From NCBI RefSeq assembly GCF_030269545.1, contig NZ_BSTN01000001.1, forward strand, positions 451,204-515,203: a stretch of 64,000 bases of DNA. Direction: 5' to 3'. The notes beneath the pieces were generated by a model, which had not been told where the DNA came from, did no database searches, and worked only from the letters and a program-made list of their open reading frames with translations. The translations under genes were made by a program, and so were the position numbers. The DNA comes from Actinomadura sp. NBRC 104425. GTDB taxonomy: Bacteria > Actinomycetota > Actinomycetes > Streptosporangiales > Streptosporangiaceae. Of the stretch, positions 8,558-18,202 are shown piece after piece (position 1 is the first letter of the stretch; each line of letters opens with the position of its first letter).

Positions 8558-10057
8558 TCAGCCTCCGGTGAGTTTGCTGCGCAGAATGAAGGCCCCGGCC
8601 AGCACGGCGGCCACCACCAGGATCACCGCCACGACGACGTACACCAGCGTGCGCACCTGCTCGCTGACGTCGCCGCGGCGCGCCGCCGAGGACGGCTCCC
8701 ACCGCCGGAGCGGCTCGGCAGACCGCTCCCACGGCGGCGGCGCGGCCGACCGCGACGACGGCCGCCGCGCCGCCGGCTCCCATTCGGTCTCCAGCAGCGT
8801 GCGCGCCTCGGAGTCGGCGCCCCCGGACGGACGCGACGCCCCGCCCGACCGGTACGACGGCGCCGACGGAGACGGCGAGGGCGACGGGGACGACACGGGC
8901 GGCGCGGGCGACGGTGAGGGCGCCGCCCCCCTGCCGTCGCGGGGCTCGCCGTAGAACTCGGTCGCGTCGAGCACCGTCTCGTCGGCGCCGCGCCTGTCGT
9001 CTCCCGTGCGCGCCGGAGCCGGGACCGACGTCGAGGCCGCCGCGCCGAAACCGCTGCCGGGGTCGTCCACCACGGTCTCGTCGGCGCGCCGCAGGCCGGA
9101 CGACGCACGGGGCGCCTCCGCCGGGCGGCGTGAGGGCGGGTGCCGCTCGGCGGGCGGACGCGGCGGGGGCACCCGCATCGCCCGAGAGGGCGGCGGGGGA
9201 GGCGGGGGCGGCGCCGAGGCGATGCGTGTCAGCAGCGGCATCGCCTGCGCGGCGGTCATCCGGTGCGCAGGCTCGCGGGCCAGCAGCCCGTCCAGCACCG
9301 GCGCCAGCGGACCGGCGTTGCGGGACGGCGGCACCGGCTCGCTCAGCGCGGCGGCCAGCGACGCCATCGCGTCCGACCGCTCGTAGGGGGAGCGTCCCTC
9401 CACCGCCGCGTACAGGGTGGCGCCCAGCGACCACAGGTCCGAGGCGGGCACGGCCCGCTCGCCGCGCGCCCGCTCCGGCGGGATGTACGCGGGCGAGCCC
9501 ATGACGAGCCCGGTCTGGGTGAGCGCGGAGTCGCCCTCGGCCTGCGCGATGCCGAAGTCGGTCAGCACCACCCGGCCGGAGTCGGTGATGAGCACGTTGC
9601 TCGGCTTGACGTCGCGGTGCAGGATGCCCTTCTCGTGCGCGGCGCGCAGCGCCGACAGCGTCTGCAGGCCGATCTCGGCGACCCGGCGCGGGTCCAGCGG
9701 CCCCTGCTCGATGAGGTCCTGCAGGGAGCGGGCGCGCACCAGCTCCATCACGATCCACGGCCGCCCGGACTCCTGCACCACGTCGTGGACGGTGACCACG
9801 CCCGGGTGGTTGAGCCGCGCCGACGCCCGCGCCTCCCGGAAGGTGCGCTCGTAGAGCACGTCCCGCTCCTTGGCGGTCAGCCCCGGCGGCAGCACCACTT
9901 CCTTGATGGCGACCTCGCGATCCAGCGTGACGTCATAGGCCCGCCATACCGTGCCCATGCCGCCCCGGCCCACCACCTCGTCGAGCCGGTAGCGGTCGGC
10001 CAGCAGATGACCCTCTCCCATGACCTTATGGTCCCCCGTCGCGGCCGCGCGCCGCAT
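8558..10057 (-). CDS. Ser/Thr protein kinase, membrane-anchored, no extracellular domain
   Basis: A 499-residue Hanks-type kinase. The glycine loop is GRGGMGTVW, the ATP lysine about K52 (VAIKEVV), the catalytic loop HRDVKPSN with D149, then DFG and SPAYIPPERA. A 180-residue Pro/Ser/Arg linker carries repeated ETVV/ETVL/EFYG segments, and a membrane helix sits at the very C-terminus with only about eight residues outside. It therefore lacks the extracellular sensor of its two downstream paralogues. The ATG at 10057 has GGAGG four bases upstream; the ATG at 10021 is the alternative. It is the most downstream of three tandem kinase genes. Confidence 0.88.
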   Translation of the reverse strand: MRRAAATGDHKVMGEGHLLADRYRLDEVVGRGGMGTVWRAYDVTLDREVAIKEVVLPPGLTAKERDVLYERTFREARASARLNHPGVVTVHDVVQESGRPWIVMELVRARSLQDLIEQGPLDPRRVAEIGLQTLSALRAAHEKGILHRDVKPSNVLITDSGRVVLTDFGIAQAEGDSALTQTGLVMGSPAYIPPERARGERAVPASDLWSLGATLYAAVEGRSPYERSDAMASLAAALSEPVPPSRNAGPLAPVLDGLLAREPAHRMTAAQAMPLLTRIASAPPPPPPPPSRAMRVPPPRPPAERHPPSRRPAEAPRASSGLRRADETVVDDPGSGFGAAASTSVPAPARTGDDRRGADETVLDATEFYGEPRDGRGAAPSPSPAPPVSSPSPSPSPSAPSYRSGGASRPSGGADSEARTLLETEWEPAARRPSSRSAAPPPWERSAEPLRRWEPSSAARRGDVSEQVRTLVYVVVAVILVVAAVLAGAFILRSKLTGG

Positions 10058-10124
10058 CGGGCCTCCGCCCGACACGCACGTCGCGGACATGTGTGGTACC
10101 GGGACGCCTCGGCCGTCCCGTGGT

Positions 10125-11852
10125 TCAGCGCACCGCTGTCGGGCGGAACGTGTCCAGGACATTGTTCACGGTTTCCTGGTAGTCGTTCCACCTCGACGCC
10201 GGAACCGCGACGAACACCGCATAGGAGCTGCCGCCGACCCGCACGCCGCGGTCGACGGCGCGCGTGCCGCCGCGCGCGCTGAAGGCGAACTCCAGGTCGG
10301 CCGCGGGATAGCCGTCCACGCTGGTGGTCCGCAGGTCCAGGCGGGTGTATCCGGGAAGGGCGTTCTTGGCGAGGACCTCGCTCTCCCACTGCATCCAGTG
10401 CTCGGTCGGGTCGCCGGTCCAGGGCGTGCGGTCGACCTGCACGTACGCGCCGGTCGCCGGGTCGCGCCAGAAGACGCTGGCGCCGCGTGCGGAGCGCACC
10501 CAGCCGGCGGGGACGGCAATGGTGTAGCCGGGGCCGCTCGCGGTGTGGAACCCGGGCGGGGCCGCGGGCGTCGACGCCTCGGACCGGGTCGGGGTGGCGC
10601 CGGCCGTGCCGGGGGTCTGCGTCTGTGCCGCCGACTCGGAGGTGGCGACCCGGCCGGTCGGGACGTCGGCGAGCGCGGACCGGGTCACCTGCGGGTCGGC
10701 GCCGCTTCCGCGGTCGGGCCACAGGGCGACCGTGACGGCGATGGCGATCGCCGTGACCGCGATCATGGCGCCGACGGTCATCAGCACCAGATGGCGGTCG
10801 GAACGCCCGGTTCGTTCGGTTTCGCCGCCGCTCGGCGAGGTGGTGGCGATGTCGTTCGGTGACCACACCTGGCCACCGTCGGGGAGGAACGCGGCCGCGT
10901 TCTGCGCCGTGCCGTCCGGCGTGTGGACGGGCGGCACGGGGGCGGACTGCGTGGAAACGTGCGGCGCGGCGACGGGCGAAGGCGCCGGGCGGGCGGGGAC
11001 GTCCACCGCCGTGGACCCGGCCGCGATCTGCGCCAGCAGCGGCTCGGCCTGCTCGGCGGTCATCCGCCTGCCCAGGTCGCGTTCCAGCAGGCCCAGCAGC
11101 ACCGGGGTGAGCGGGCCGGCGTTGCGCGGCGGGGGCGGCTCCTCGGTCATGATCGCCGCGAGGACGGCCATGGCGTCGGCGCGGTGGTGCGGCGGCCTGC
11201 CCTCGCACGCGGTGTACAGGGTTGCGCCGAGCGCCCACAGGTCCGAGGCGGGCACCGCCCGCTCGCCGCGCAGCCGCTCGGGCGCCATGTACGCGGGCGA
11301 CCCCACCAGCAGGCCCGTCTTGGTCAGCGTCGCGTCGCCCACCACGTGCGCGATGCCGAAGTCGGTCAGCACGGCCCGGTCGTCGTCGGCGACCAGCACG
11401 TTGGCGGGCTTGATGTCGCGGTGCAGGATGCCCACGGCGTGCGCGGCACGCAGCGCCGATGCGATCTGCCGGCCGATACCCGCCGCCCGCGCCGGGGGCA
11501 GCGGGCCGTCCTCGTCCACCAGGTCCTGCAGCGACCGCGCGCGCAGCAGCTCCATGACGATCCACGGGCGGTCGTCCTCGTCGACCACGTCGTGGACGGT
11601 CACCACGCCCGGGTGGTTGAGCCGCGCCGACGCCCGCGCCTCGCGCAGGGTGCGGACGTGCCGCTCGCGGCGCTCCTCGTCGCTCACCGAGGTGTGCACG
11701 ACGACCTCCTTGACCGCGACATCGCGGTGGAGGGTCTCGTCGCGGGCCCGCCAGACGGTGCCCATGCCGCCGGTCCCGACCACCGAGACCAGCCGGTAGC
11801 GCCCGGCCAGCAGCCGACCGGCGCCCGCTTCCGTGTTGTCCCCCTGCGACAT
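10125..11852 (-). CDS. Ser/Thr protein kinase with extracellular PsbP-like domain
   Basis: A 575-residue receptor-type kinase: kinase domain (GTGGMGTVW, VAVKEV K48, HRDIKPANV, DFG, SPAYMAPERL), disordered linker, one membrane helix (VGAMIAVTAIAIAVTVALW) and an extracellular part of about 200 residues. The last 140 residues (PGYTIAVPAGWV, AYVQVDRTPW, SSYAVFVAVPASRWNDY) look like a Mog1/PsbP-type alpha-beta-alpha sandwich and align with the tail of the next kinase. That fold call is pattern-based. It presumably phosphorylates cytoplasmic Ser/Thr targets in response to an outside ligand. The ribosome site is weak. Confidence 0.87.
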   Translation of the reverse strand: MSQGDNTEAGAGRLLAGRYRLVSVVGTGGMGTVWRARDETLHRDVAVKEVVVHTSVSDEERRERHVRTLREARASARLNHPGVVTVHDVVDEDDRPWIVMELLRARSLQDLVDEDGPLPPARAAGIGRQIASALRAAHAVGILHRDIKPANVLVADDDRAVLTDFGIAHVVGDATLTKTGLLVGSPAYMAPERLRGERAVPASDLWALGATLYTACEGRPPHHRADAMAVLAAIMTEEPPPPRNAGPLTPVLLGLLERDLGRRMTAEQAEPLLAQIAAGSTAVDVPARPAPSPVAAPHVSTQSAPVPPVHTPDGTAQNAAAFLPDGGQVWSPNDIATTSPSGGETERTGRSDRHLVLMTVGAMIAVTAIAIAVTVALWPDRGSGADPQVTRSALADVPTGRVATSESAAQTQTPGTAGATPTRSEASTPAAPPGFHTASGPGYTIAVPAGWVRSARGASVFWRDPATGAYVQVDRTPWTGDPTEHWMQWESEVLAKNALPGYTRLDLRTTSVDGYPAADLEFAFSARGGTRAVDRGVRVGGSSYAVFVAVPASRWNDYQETVNNVLDTFRPTAVR

Positions 11853-11947
11853 GTGTGGCGACCCTACCGATCTGCGTCGTCGAATCCGCTCATGTTTCTG
11901 AAATACGGCCGTAAGGGGGCCGGAAGCCGGGCGCGGGGCCCGGGAGG

Positions 11948-13876
11948 TCAGTCGTCGTCGGCCTCGAATTCCTCGTAGACGGGGGCGAGCTTGGCGAACG
12001 TGTCGTCCCAGGTGTCCTCCGGCGCCACCAGCAGGATCGCGAACCCGAATCCGCCCATGACGAACCCGCGGTTCAGCGCGTGCAGGCGACCCGACTTCCC
12101 TTTGTAGGTCCACTCCCAGTCGGCGGCCTTGTCGCCGGACGGGTCGCTGACCGGCTCCCCGTCCTTCACCGGCGCGATCTTGATCTCGTCGTAGCCGGGG
12201 AACCGGTCGCGCACCGAGGGGGCGAGGTTCTGCCAGTCCTCCAGCGCGCTCTCGTTCGGGTCGGAGGTCTGGTCGATCTGGATGTACCCCTCGCCGCTCG
12301 GCGGGGTGAAGAACACGCTGCTGGGGGACGAGTCGCGCCGTTCGGGGCCCTTCCAGTCCTCGGGGATCGCCGTGGAGAAGTTGTTGCCCCGGTACAGGCG
12401 GAAGCCCGCCGGGACGCGGGAGTCCGTCGACGGCGTGGCCGGAGGCGACGACGACGCGGCGGAGCTCGTCGCGGGCGCCGAGCGGACCTGCGCCGTGAAG
12501 GACGCGGCCGGCTGGGTGGCGCCGCGCGTGGCGCCCTCGTTGTCGTCCTTGCCGGCCCGGGCCAGGGCGTACCCGGCGACGGCGACCAGCACGATCACCA
12601 CGATGACGATGGCGATCATGATGCCGCCGCCCAGGGCGGGCGGCCGGCGCGCGGGAGCGGTGGGCGGCTGCCCGCCCACGGGCCGGGTGCCCGGACCTAC
12701 CGGGGCGGCGTCCGCGCCCATCTCGTTCGCGGCGGCGCTCACGCGGGTGGCGCCGGGGGCCTCGCCAAGCCGTCCGCCGGGCGGGCGGGCGGCGTCCTCG
12801 TCGTCCCACCGGTGCGGCTGGGTGTCGAGCCCGGACGACGGCCCGCCGGACTCGGCGGCGCCCGCTCCCACCGGCGCGCCGCCGCCCGGTTCGTCGGCGT
12901 ACAGGCCGGCGTAGGCGTCCGCGGACGTCGCGTCCGCCGCCGTGTCGGCCGCATCGCCGCCCGCCGGTTCGGACGTGCGGTCCGCCGGGCGGCCCAGCAG
13001 CTCCTCCAGCGGCATCTCGACCGCCATCGTGCGCTGGGTGTCGACGGTGTCCATGCGGACGATGTCGTCCAGCAGCGCCCCCGCCTCGATGGCGTCCATG
13101 CGCTGGTCGGGGTTCTTGCGCAGCAGGCCCTCGATCACCGGCCTCAGCGGCCCGGCGTTCTCCGGCGGATCGGGGTCCTCGGAGATGACGGCGACCAGCG
13201 CGGCCATCGGCTCGGACCGTTCGAACGGCGACTTGCCGTGCAGCATCGCGTACAGCGTGACGCCCAGCGACCACAGGTCCGAGGCGGGCCCGGCGGTGCG
13301 GCCGCGGGCCCGTTCGGGGGCGATGTAGGCGGGCGAGCCCATGACCAGGCCGGTCTGGGTGAGGGTGGCGTCGCCGGCCGCGGTGGCGATGCCGAAGTCG
13401 GTGAGCACCGCGCGGTCGCCCCGGCTGACCAGCACGTTGGACGGCTTGACGTCGCGGTGCAGCACCCCGGCCTCGTGCGCGGCGTGCAGGGCGGCCAGCA
13501 TCTGCCGGCCGAGCTCGGCGGCGCGGCGCGGCTCCAGCGGGCCCTCGGTCTTGATGATCTGGTCGAGGGACGGCGCCCGGAGCAGCTCCATGATGATCCA
13601 GGGCCGGTCGTCCTCCTCGACCACGTCGTAGACGGTGACGACCCCGGGATGCCCCAGCCGGGCCGCGGTGCGCGCCTCGCGGAAGGTGCGCTTGTGCTGG
13701 ACCGCGCGCTCCTCGTCGGTGAGACCATGCGGGAGGATGACCTCCTTCACCGCGACGTCACGACCGAGGACCTCATCGTGCGCATGCCAGACCGTGCCCA
13801 TGCCGCCGCGGCCGACCGGGGTCACCAGTCGGTAACGGCGGGCGAGCAACCGCTCCCCGGTGGTCTCGTTCGGCAT
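11948..13876 (-). CDS. Ser/Thr protein kinase with extracellular PsbP-like domain
   Basis: A kinase of about 642 residues, first of the tandem trio. Kinase motifs: GRGGMGTVW, VAVKEVI, HRDVKPSN, DFGIATAAG, GSPAYIAPERA. After a 170-residue acidic, Gly/Ala-rich linker comes a membrane helix (GGIMIAIVIVVIVLVAVAGY) and an outer domain (FRLYRGNNFSTAIPEDWKG, YIQIDQT, GFGFAILLVAPEDTWDD) matching the tail of the adjacent kinase position for position. ATG 13876 was chosen; ATG 13888 is four codons upstream and neither has a clear ribosome site, so a leaderless message is possible. It is divergent from lysX, leaving about 265 bases for both promoters. Confidence 0.87.
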   Translation of the reverse strand: MPNETTGERLLARRYRLVTPVGRGGMGTVWHAHDEVLGRDVAVKEVILPHGLTDEERAVQHKRTFREARTAARLGHPGVVTVYDVVEEDDRPWIIMELLRAPSLDQIIKTEGPLEPRRAAELGRQMLAALHAAHEAGVLHRDVKPSNVLVSRGDRAVLTDFGIATAAGDATLTQTGLVMGSPAYIAPERARGRTAGPASDLWSLGVTLYAMLHGKSPFERSEPMAALVAVISEDPDPPENAGPLRPVIEGLLRKNPDQRMDAIEAGALLDDIVRMDTVDTQRTMAVEMPLEELLGRPADRTSEPAGGDAADTAADATSADAYAGLYADEPGGGAPVGAGAAESGGPSSGLDTQPHRWDDEDAARPPGGRLGEAPGATRVSAAANEMGADAAPVGPGTRPVGGQPPTAPARRPPALGGGIMIAIVIVVIVLVAVAGYALARAGKDDNEGATRGATQPAASFTAQVRSAPATSSAASSSPPATPSTDSRVPAGFRLYRGNNFSTAIPEDWKGPERRDSSPSSVFFTPPSGEGYIQIDQTSDPNESALEDWQNLAPSVRDRFPGYDEIKIAPVKDGEPVSDPSGDKAADWEWTYKGKSGRLHALNRGFVMGGFGFAILLVAPEDTWDDTFAKLAPVYEEFEADDD

Positions 13877-14141
13877 ATCGGCGACCATATCGACTTTTGC
13901 TGACAACCTTGGACCCGACTCGGCGGCCACGGCCCTCACCGGGTAGGACGTCCGCCGCCTGCCCGAAGTTCGCAACGATCATGGGCGGAATCCGCGCGGC
14001 GCGTCCGGGCGGGTCCCGCCGCGCGGCGGGCGGAGGCGCGAGGCCGTGACAGCCGGTACAAAGAAGAGAACGCAGCTCGATCGGCGGCCGCACCGGCACG
14101 GGCGGCGCGGTGGCGAGCGGCATGGTCGCGATGGGAGCAGC

Positions 14142-17100
14142 ATGACGGACAGGGGCCTGCCCGGCGCGTGGCGGAGCCTGGTCGAGTCGGTGCCGGCGGT
14201 CTTCTTCTGGTACACCCGGCTGTCGGGCATCCTGTCGATCCTGTCGTGGCTGTCGTCCGACCTCATCCTGCGCATCGCCGACATCTGGGCGCTGCGCTGG
14301 ATCTACTACCTCGGGCTGTCGCCGAGCCTGCCGCTCGGCCTGCTGTACATCCTGCTGTCGATGGGGATCCGGCGGCGCAAGAAGGCCGCCTGGCGGATCC
14401 TGGTGCTGCTGTTCGGGCTGTACGCGGCGTACTCGGTGCTGATCCTGTTCGCCGTGGTGCTCGACCCTGCCGAGCCGACGGCCAGCGGCGAGATCGTCAC
14501 CGCCGCGTCGTACTGCGCGGTGCTGGGCCTGCTGGTCGCGGCGCGCGGGCAGTTCACCACGCTGCCCGACCGGGCCAACCGGCGGCTGGCCGCCATCGTG
14601 TTCTCGGTGTGGCTGGTGGTCAGCGGCGGCGTCGGCACGCTGCTGGTGTTCCTCACCGACCGGGACGCGGGCGGCAGCGGGTGGACCCACCCGGCCTACG
14701 TGGTGCTGCAGACGGTGCTGGGCGCCGGGCTGACCGGCGGCGACCTGAACGTGAACGTGCCCGGCTGGGTCGACACCGTCATCGGCGTGCTGGGCACCGG
14801 CCTGCTGGTCATCACGTTCTGGGCGATGTTCCGGCCGGGGCGGCGCGAGGCGGTGCTCAGCGCCGAGGAGGAGCTGGCCGCGCGCACCCTGCTGGCCGAG
14901 TACGGCGACCAGGACTCCCTCGGCTACTTCGCGCTGCGCCGCGACAAGGACGTCATCGTGGCGCCCAACGGCAAGGCCGCCATCGCCTACCGGGTGGAGG
15001 GCTCGGTGTCGCTGGCCAGCGGCGACCCGCTGGGCGACCCCGAGTCGTGGGACCAGGCGATCGAGGCGTGGCTGAGCGAGTGCCGGGCGCACGCCTGGAT
15101 CCCCGGCGCGGTCAGCGTGGGCGAGCGCGCCGCGCACGCCTACAAGCGGCACGGGTTCACCGCGCTGGAGCTCGGCGACGAGGCGATCATCGACCTGACC
15201 GAGTTCAACCTCGACGGCCGGGAGATGCGGCAGGTCCGCCAGGCGGTGCGGCGGGTCGAGCGGGCCGGGTACTCGGTGCGCATCCGGCGGCACTCGCAGA
15301 TCCCCGAATGGGAGATGGAGCAGCTGATCCGCAGCGCCGACGCCTGGCGCGGCGAGGAGACCGAGCGCGGCTTTTCGATGGCGCTCGGCCGGCTCGGCGA
15401 CCCGACCGACGGCCGCTGCGTGATGGTGGAGGCGTTCGACGCCGACGGGCGGCTGCGCGGGCTGCTCAGCTTCGTCCCGTGGGGCCGCACCGGCCTGTCG
15501 CTGGACCTGATGCGCCGCGACCGCACCGCCGAGAACGGGCTGAACGAGTACATGGTCGCCAAGCTGGCCGAGAAGGTGGCCGGGCTGGGCGCCAAGCACC
15601 TGTCGCTGAACTTCGCGATGCTGCGCTCGGCGTTCGAGCGCGGCTCGCAGATCGGCGCCGGGCCGGTGGCGCGATTGTCGTACCGGTTCCTGTCGTTCGC
15701 GTCCAAGTTCTGGCAGCTGGAGTCGCTGTACCTGGCCAACGCCAAGTACCTGCCCGAGTGGCGGCCGCGGTTCATCTGCTACGAGCAGAGCCGGGATCTG
15801 GTGCGGCTCGGCCTGGCGTACGCGCGCGCCGAGGGGTTTCTGCCGAACCTCAACCGGCCCAAGCTGGAGCGCGCCGCCCGCACCGTGCCGCCGCCGCACG
15901 TCGTCGCCCGCATCCAGGAGATCGAGGACGCGGCCAAGGGGCCGCGTCCGCCGGTGCGCCGCCTGTCGGAGCAGGAGCGGGTCCGGCACGCCAAGCTCGA
16001 CCAGATCCGCGCCGCCGGCATGGACCCCTATCCGCTCGGGTTCGACCGCGCCGACTTCGCCGCCGAGATCCGCGCCCGCCACCCGGGTCTTGCGCCCGAC
16101 ACCCGCACCGGCGAGGAGGTCGCGATCGCCGGGCGGGTGGTGCTGGCCCGCGAGCACGGCCGGCTGGTGTTCGCGACGCTGCGCGACGAGACCGGCGACG
16201 TGCAGGTGATGCTGGCCGAGGACGCGGTGGGCGCCGAGGCGCTGCGGCGCTGGAAGTCGCTGGTCGACCTCGGCGACCTGGTGGGGGTGACCGGCGAGGT
16301 CGTCACGTCCCGCACCGGGGAGCTGTCGGTGCTGGCCGCGTCGTGGACGATGACCGCCAAGTGCCTGCGCCCGCTGCCCAACAAGCGGACCGGCCTGGCC
16401 GACCCCGAGGCGCGGGTGCGGCAGCGGTACGTCGACTTCATCGTCAACGACGAGGCCCGCCGGATGCTGCGCATGCGCGGCGACGCGGTGGCCGCCGTGC
16501 GCGACACGCTGCGCGAACGCGGCTACCTGGAGGTCGAGACGCCGATGCTGCAGCCGATCCACGGCGGCGCGGCGGCCCGTCCGTTCACCACCCGCATCAA
16601 CGCCTACAACATGCAGCTGTACCTGCGGATCGCGCCGGAGCTGTACCTCAAGCGGCTGCTGGTCGGCGGGGTCGGCAAGGTGTTCGAGCTGAACCGCAAC
16701 TTCCGCAACGAGGGCGTGTCCAACCGGCACAACCCCGAGTTCACGATGCTGGAGGCGTACGAGCCGTACGGCAACTACGACACCATGGCCGAGCTGACCC
16801 GCGACCTGGTGACGGCGGCGGCCAAGGCGGCGCTCGGCACGACGGTGGTGGTGCGCGACGGCGTCGAGCACGACCTGGCCGAGCCGTGGCGGGAGATCAC
16901 CGTGTACGGGTCGGTGTCGCAGGCGCTCGGCGAGGAGGTCACCCCCGACACCCCGCAGCGCGTCGTGCGGGAGCTGGCCGACCGGGCGGGCGTGAACGTC
17001 GACCCCGGCTGGGGCCAGGGGAAGATCGTGCAGGAGCTGTTCGAGGCGCTGGTCGAGGAGACGCTGGTCGCGCCGACGTTCGTGCGGGACTATCCGGCCG

Positions 17101-17429
17101 AGACCTCGCCGCTGACCCGGCCGCACCGCGCCGACCCGCGGCTGGCGGAGAAGTGGGACCTGATCGTGTTCGGCCTGGAGCTGGGCACCGCGTACTCGGA
17201 GCTGATCGACCCGATCCTGCAGCGGGAGCGGCTCACCGAGCAGTCGCTGCAGGCGGCGGGCGGCGACCCGGAGGCGATGGAGCTGGACGGCGACTTCCTG
17301 CGCGCCCTGGAGTACGCGATGCCGCCCGCGGGCGGCATGGGCATGGGCATCGACCGGCTGCTGATCACGCTGACCGGCCGCACCATCCGGGAGACCATCC
17401 CGTTCCCGCTGGTGAAGCCGGGTTCGTAG
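14142..17429 (+). CDS. lysX: Bifunctional lysylphosphatidylglycerol synthetase / lysine--tRNA ligase LysX
   Basis: A 1095-residue fusion that charges lysine onto tRNA and transfers it to phosphatidylglycerol, adding positive charge to the membrane. Order: about six N-terminal membrane helices (residues 15-230), an MprF-type transferase region (LAEYGDQDSLGYFALRRDKD; YSVRIRRHSQIPEWEMEQL), an OB-fold anticodon domain from about 660, and a class II LysRS catalytic core with motif 1 near 793 (YLEVETPMLQPI), motif 2 near 852 (FRNEGVSNRHNPEFTMLEAY) and motif 3 near 1064 (GMGMGIDRL). Length is close to mycobacterial LysX (about 1170). ATG 14142 follows GGGAG. It is divergent from the kinase trio and no partner gene is adjacent. 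Confidence 0.95.
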   Translation: MTDRGLPGAWRSLVESVPAVFFWYTRLSGILSILSWLSSDLILRIADIWALRWIYYLGLSPSLPLGLLYILLSMGIRRRKKAAWRILVLLFGLYAAYSVLILFAVVLDPAEPTASGEIVTAASYCAVLGLLVAARGQFTTLPDRANRRLAAIVFSVWLVVSGGVGTLLVFLTDRDAGGSGWTHPAYVVLQTVLGAGLTGGDLNVNVPGWVDTVIGVLGTGLLVITFWAMFRPGRREAVLSAEEELAARTLLAEYGDQDSLGYFALRRDKDVIVAPNGKAAIAYRVEGSVSLASGDPLGDPESWDQAIEAWLSECRAHAWIPGAVSVGERAAHAYKRHGFTALELGDEAIIDLTEFNLDGREMRQVRQAVRRVERAGYSVRIRRHSQIPEWEMEQLIRSADAWRGEETERGFSMALGRLGDPTDGRCVMVEAFDADGRLRGLLSFVPWGRTGLSLDLMRRDRTAENGLNEYMVAKLAEKVAGLGAKHLSLNFAMLRSAFERGSQIGAGPVARLSYRFLSFASKFWQLESLYLANAKYLPEWRPRFICYEQSRDLVRLGLAYARAEGFLPNLNRPKLERAARTVPPPHVVARIQEIEDAAKGPRPPVRRLSEQERVRHAKLDQIRAAGMDPYPLGFDRADFAAEIRARHPGLAPDTRTGEEVAIAGRVVLAREHGRLVFATLRDETGDVQVMLAEDAVGAEALRRWKSLVDLGDLVGVTGEVVTSRTGELSVLAASWTMTAKCLRPLPNKRTGLADPEARVRQRYVDFIVNDEARRMLRMRGDAVAAVRDTLRERGYLEVETPMLQPIHGGAAARPFTTRINAYNMQLYLRIAPELYLKRLLVGGVGKVFELNRNFRNEGVSNRHNPEFTMLEAYEPYGNYDTMAELTRDLVTAAAKAALGTTVVVRDGVEHDLAEPWREITVYGSVSQALGEEVTPDTPQRVVRELADRAGVNVDPGWGQGKIVQELFEALVEETLVAPTFVRDYPAETSPLTRPHRADPRLAEKWDLIVFGLELGTAYSELIDPILQRERLTEQSLQAAGGDPEAMELDGDFLRALEYAMPPAGGMGMGIDRLLITLTGRTIRETIPFPLVKPGS

Positions 17430-17462
17430 GGGCTCCGGCGGCGTCGGCGGTTCCGGCCGCGG

Positions 17463-18005
17463 TCACAGGGTGCGGGGGCCGGGGCGGCAGCCGTGTTCGG
17501 CGAGCCGGCGGCGGGCCCGGCCGCGCCGCCGGTCCTCGTCGTCGCGGTCGCCGCCCGGCTCGCCCCACAGCACCAGCCACCGTTCGGGCTCGTACTGCAG
17601 GCTGTCGGTGAACGACGCGTCGGCCTCGTCGGCGGGGAGGACGTCGCCGGTGCGCAGATCGACCGCGTGCGGGCCGGGCTCGTCCAGCGCGGCGGCCAGC
17701 GCGCCGAGATCGACCGGCACCCGCACCGGCTCCGGGCCGCGCGGCGCGCCGAGCGCGGCCGACACCTCGCTCGCCAGTTCGGCGTCGCCGGGAAGGCCGC
17801 GGCCGTCCAGTTCCTCCAGACACTTGCGGGCCATCGCCTCGGCGCCGGGCACGTCCTGTTCGAGGGCGGCGACCAGGACGTCCCCGGCGTACTGCAGCAC
17901 CGGGCCGAGCGGCCGGTCCCGCAGGACGTCCATGCCCGCGGCGCCGTCCCAGCGGTACGCCGCCGCGCGCAGCCGCGCCAGCGACGGCTCGTCCCATCCC
18001 GTCAC
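17463..18005 (-). CDS. UPF0158-like hypothetical protein
   Basis: A 180-residue soluble protein. The segment LGALAAALDEPGPHAVDLRT followed by GDVLP resembles the core of the UPF0158 family (a short helix, then a strand of the form LDLxTGEV), and DSLQYEPERWLVL would be the following conserved part. No enzymatic motif is present. The GTG start at 18005 gives TGWDEPSLARLRAAAYRWDG as N-terminus; longer in-frame extensions are Arg/Cys-rich and lack coding bias. It converges with lysX and is divergent from the alpha/beta hydrolase gene. Function is unknown. Confidence 0.7.
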   Translation of the reverse strand: MTGWDEPSLARLRAAAYRWDGAAGMDVLRDRPLGPVLQYAGDVLVAALEQDVPGAEAMARKCLEELDGRGLPGDAELASEVSAALGAPRGPEPVRVPVDLGALAAALDEPGPHAVDLRTGDVLPADEADASFTDSLQYEPERWLVLWGEPGGDRDDEDRRRGRARRRLAEHGCRPGPRTL

Positions 18006-18202
18006 ACGTCTGTTTCTACAGAAGCGGCGTCGCCTTGTAACCGGAAACGCCGTTTCCCCGGTGTCCGCCCCCTGTCCGCCGGTGCACCGGCCGTCAGGAC
18101 AGTGATCTTTTCGGCGCCGGGTGTCGGATTCCGTGGAATTTCCGCGCGAAAGGAGGGGGGCAGGGTGCGCCGGATGGGACGGCTGGGGCAGCATTGTCGA
18201 TC

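Noticed and set aside
13773..17126. Minus-strand frame of more than 1100 codons opposite lysX
   Set aside because: His/Arg/Gln-rich shadow of the lysX coding strand without motifs; long only because stops are rare at this GC content.
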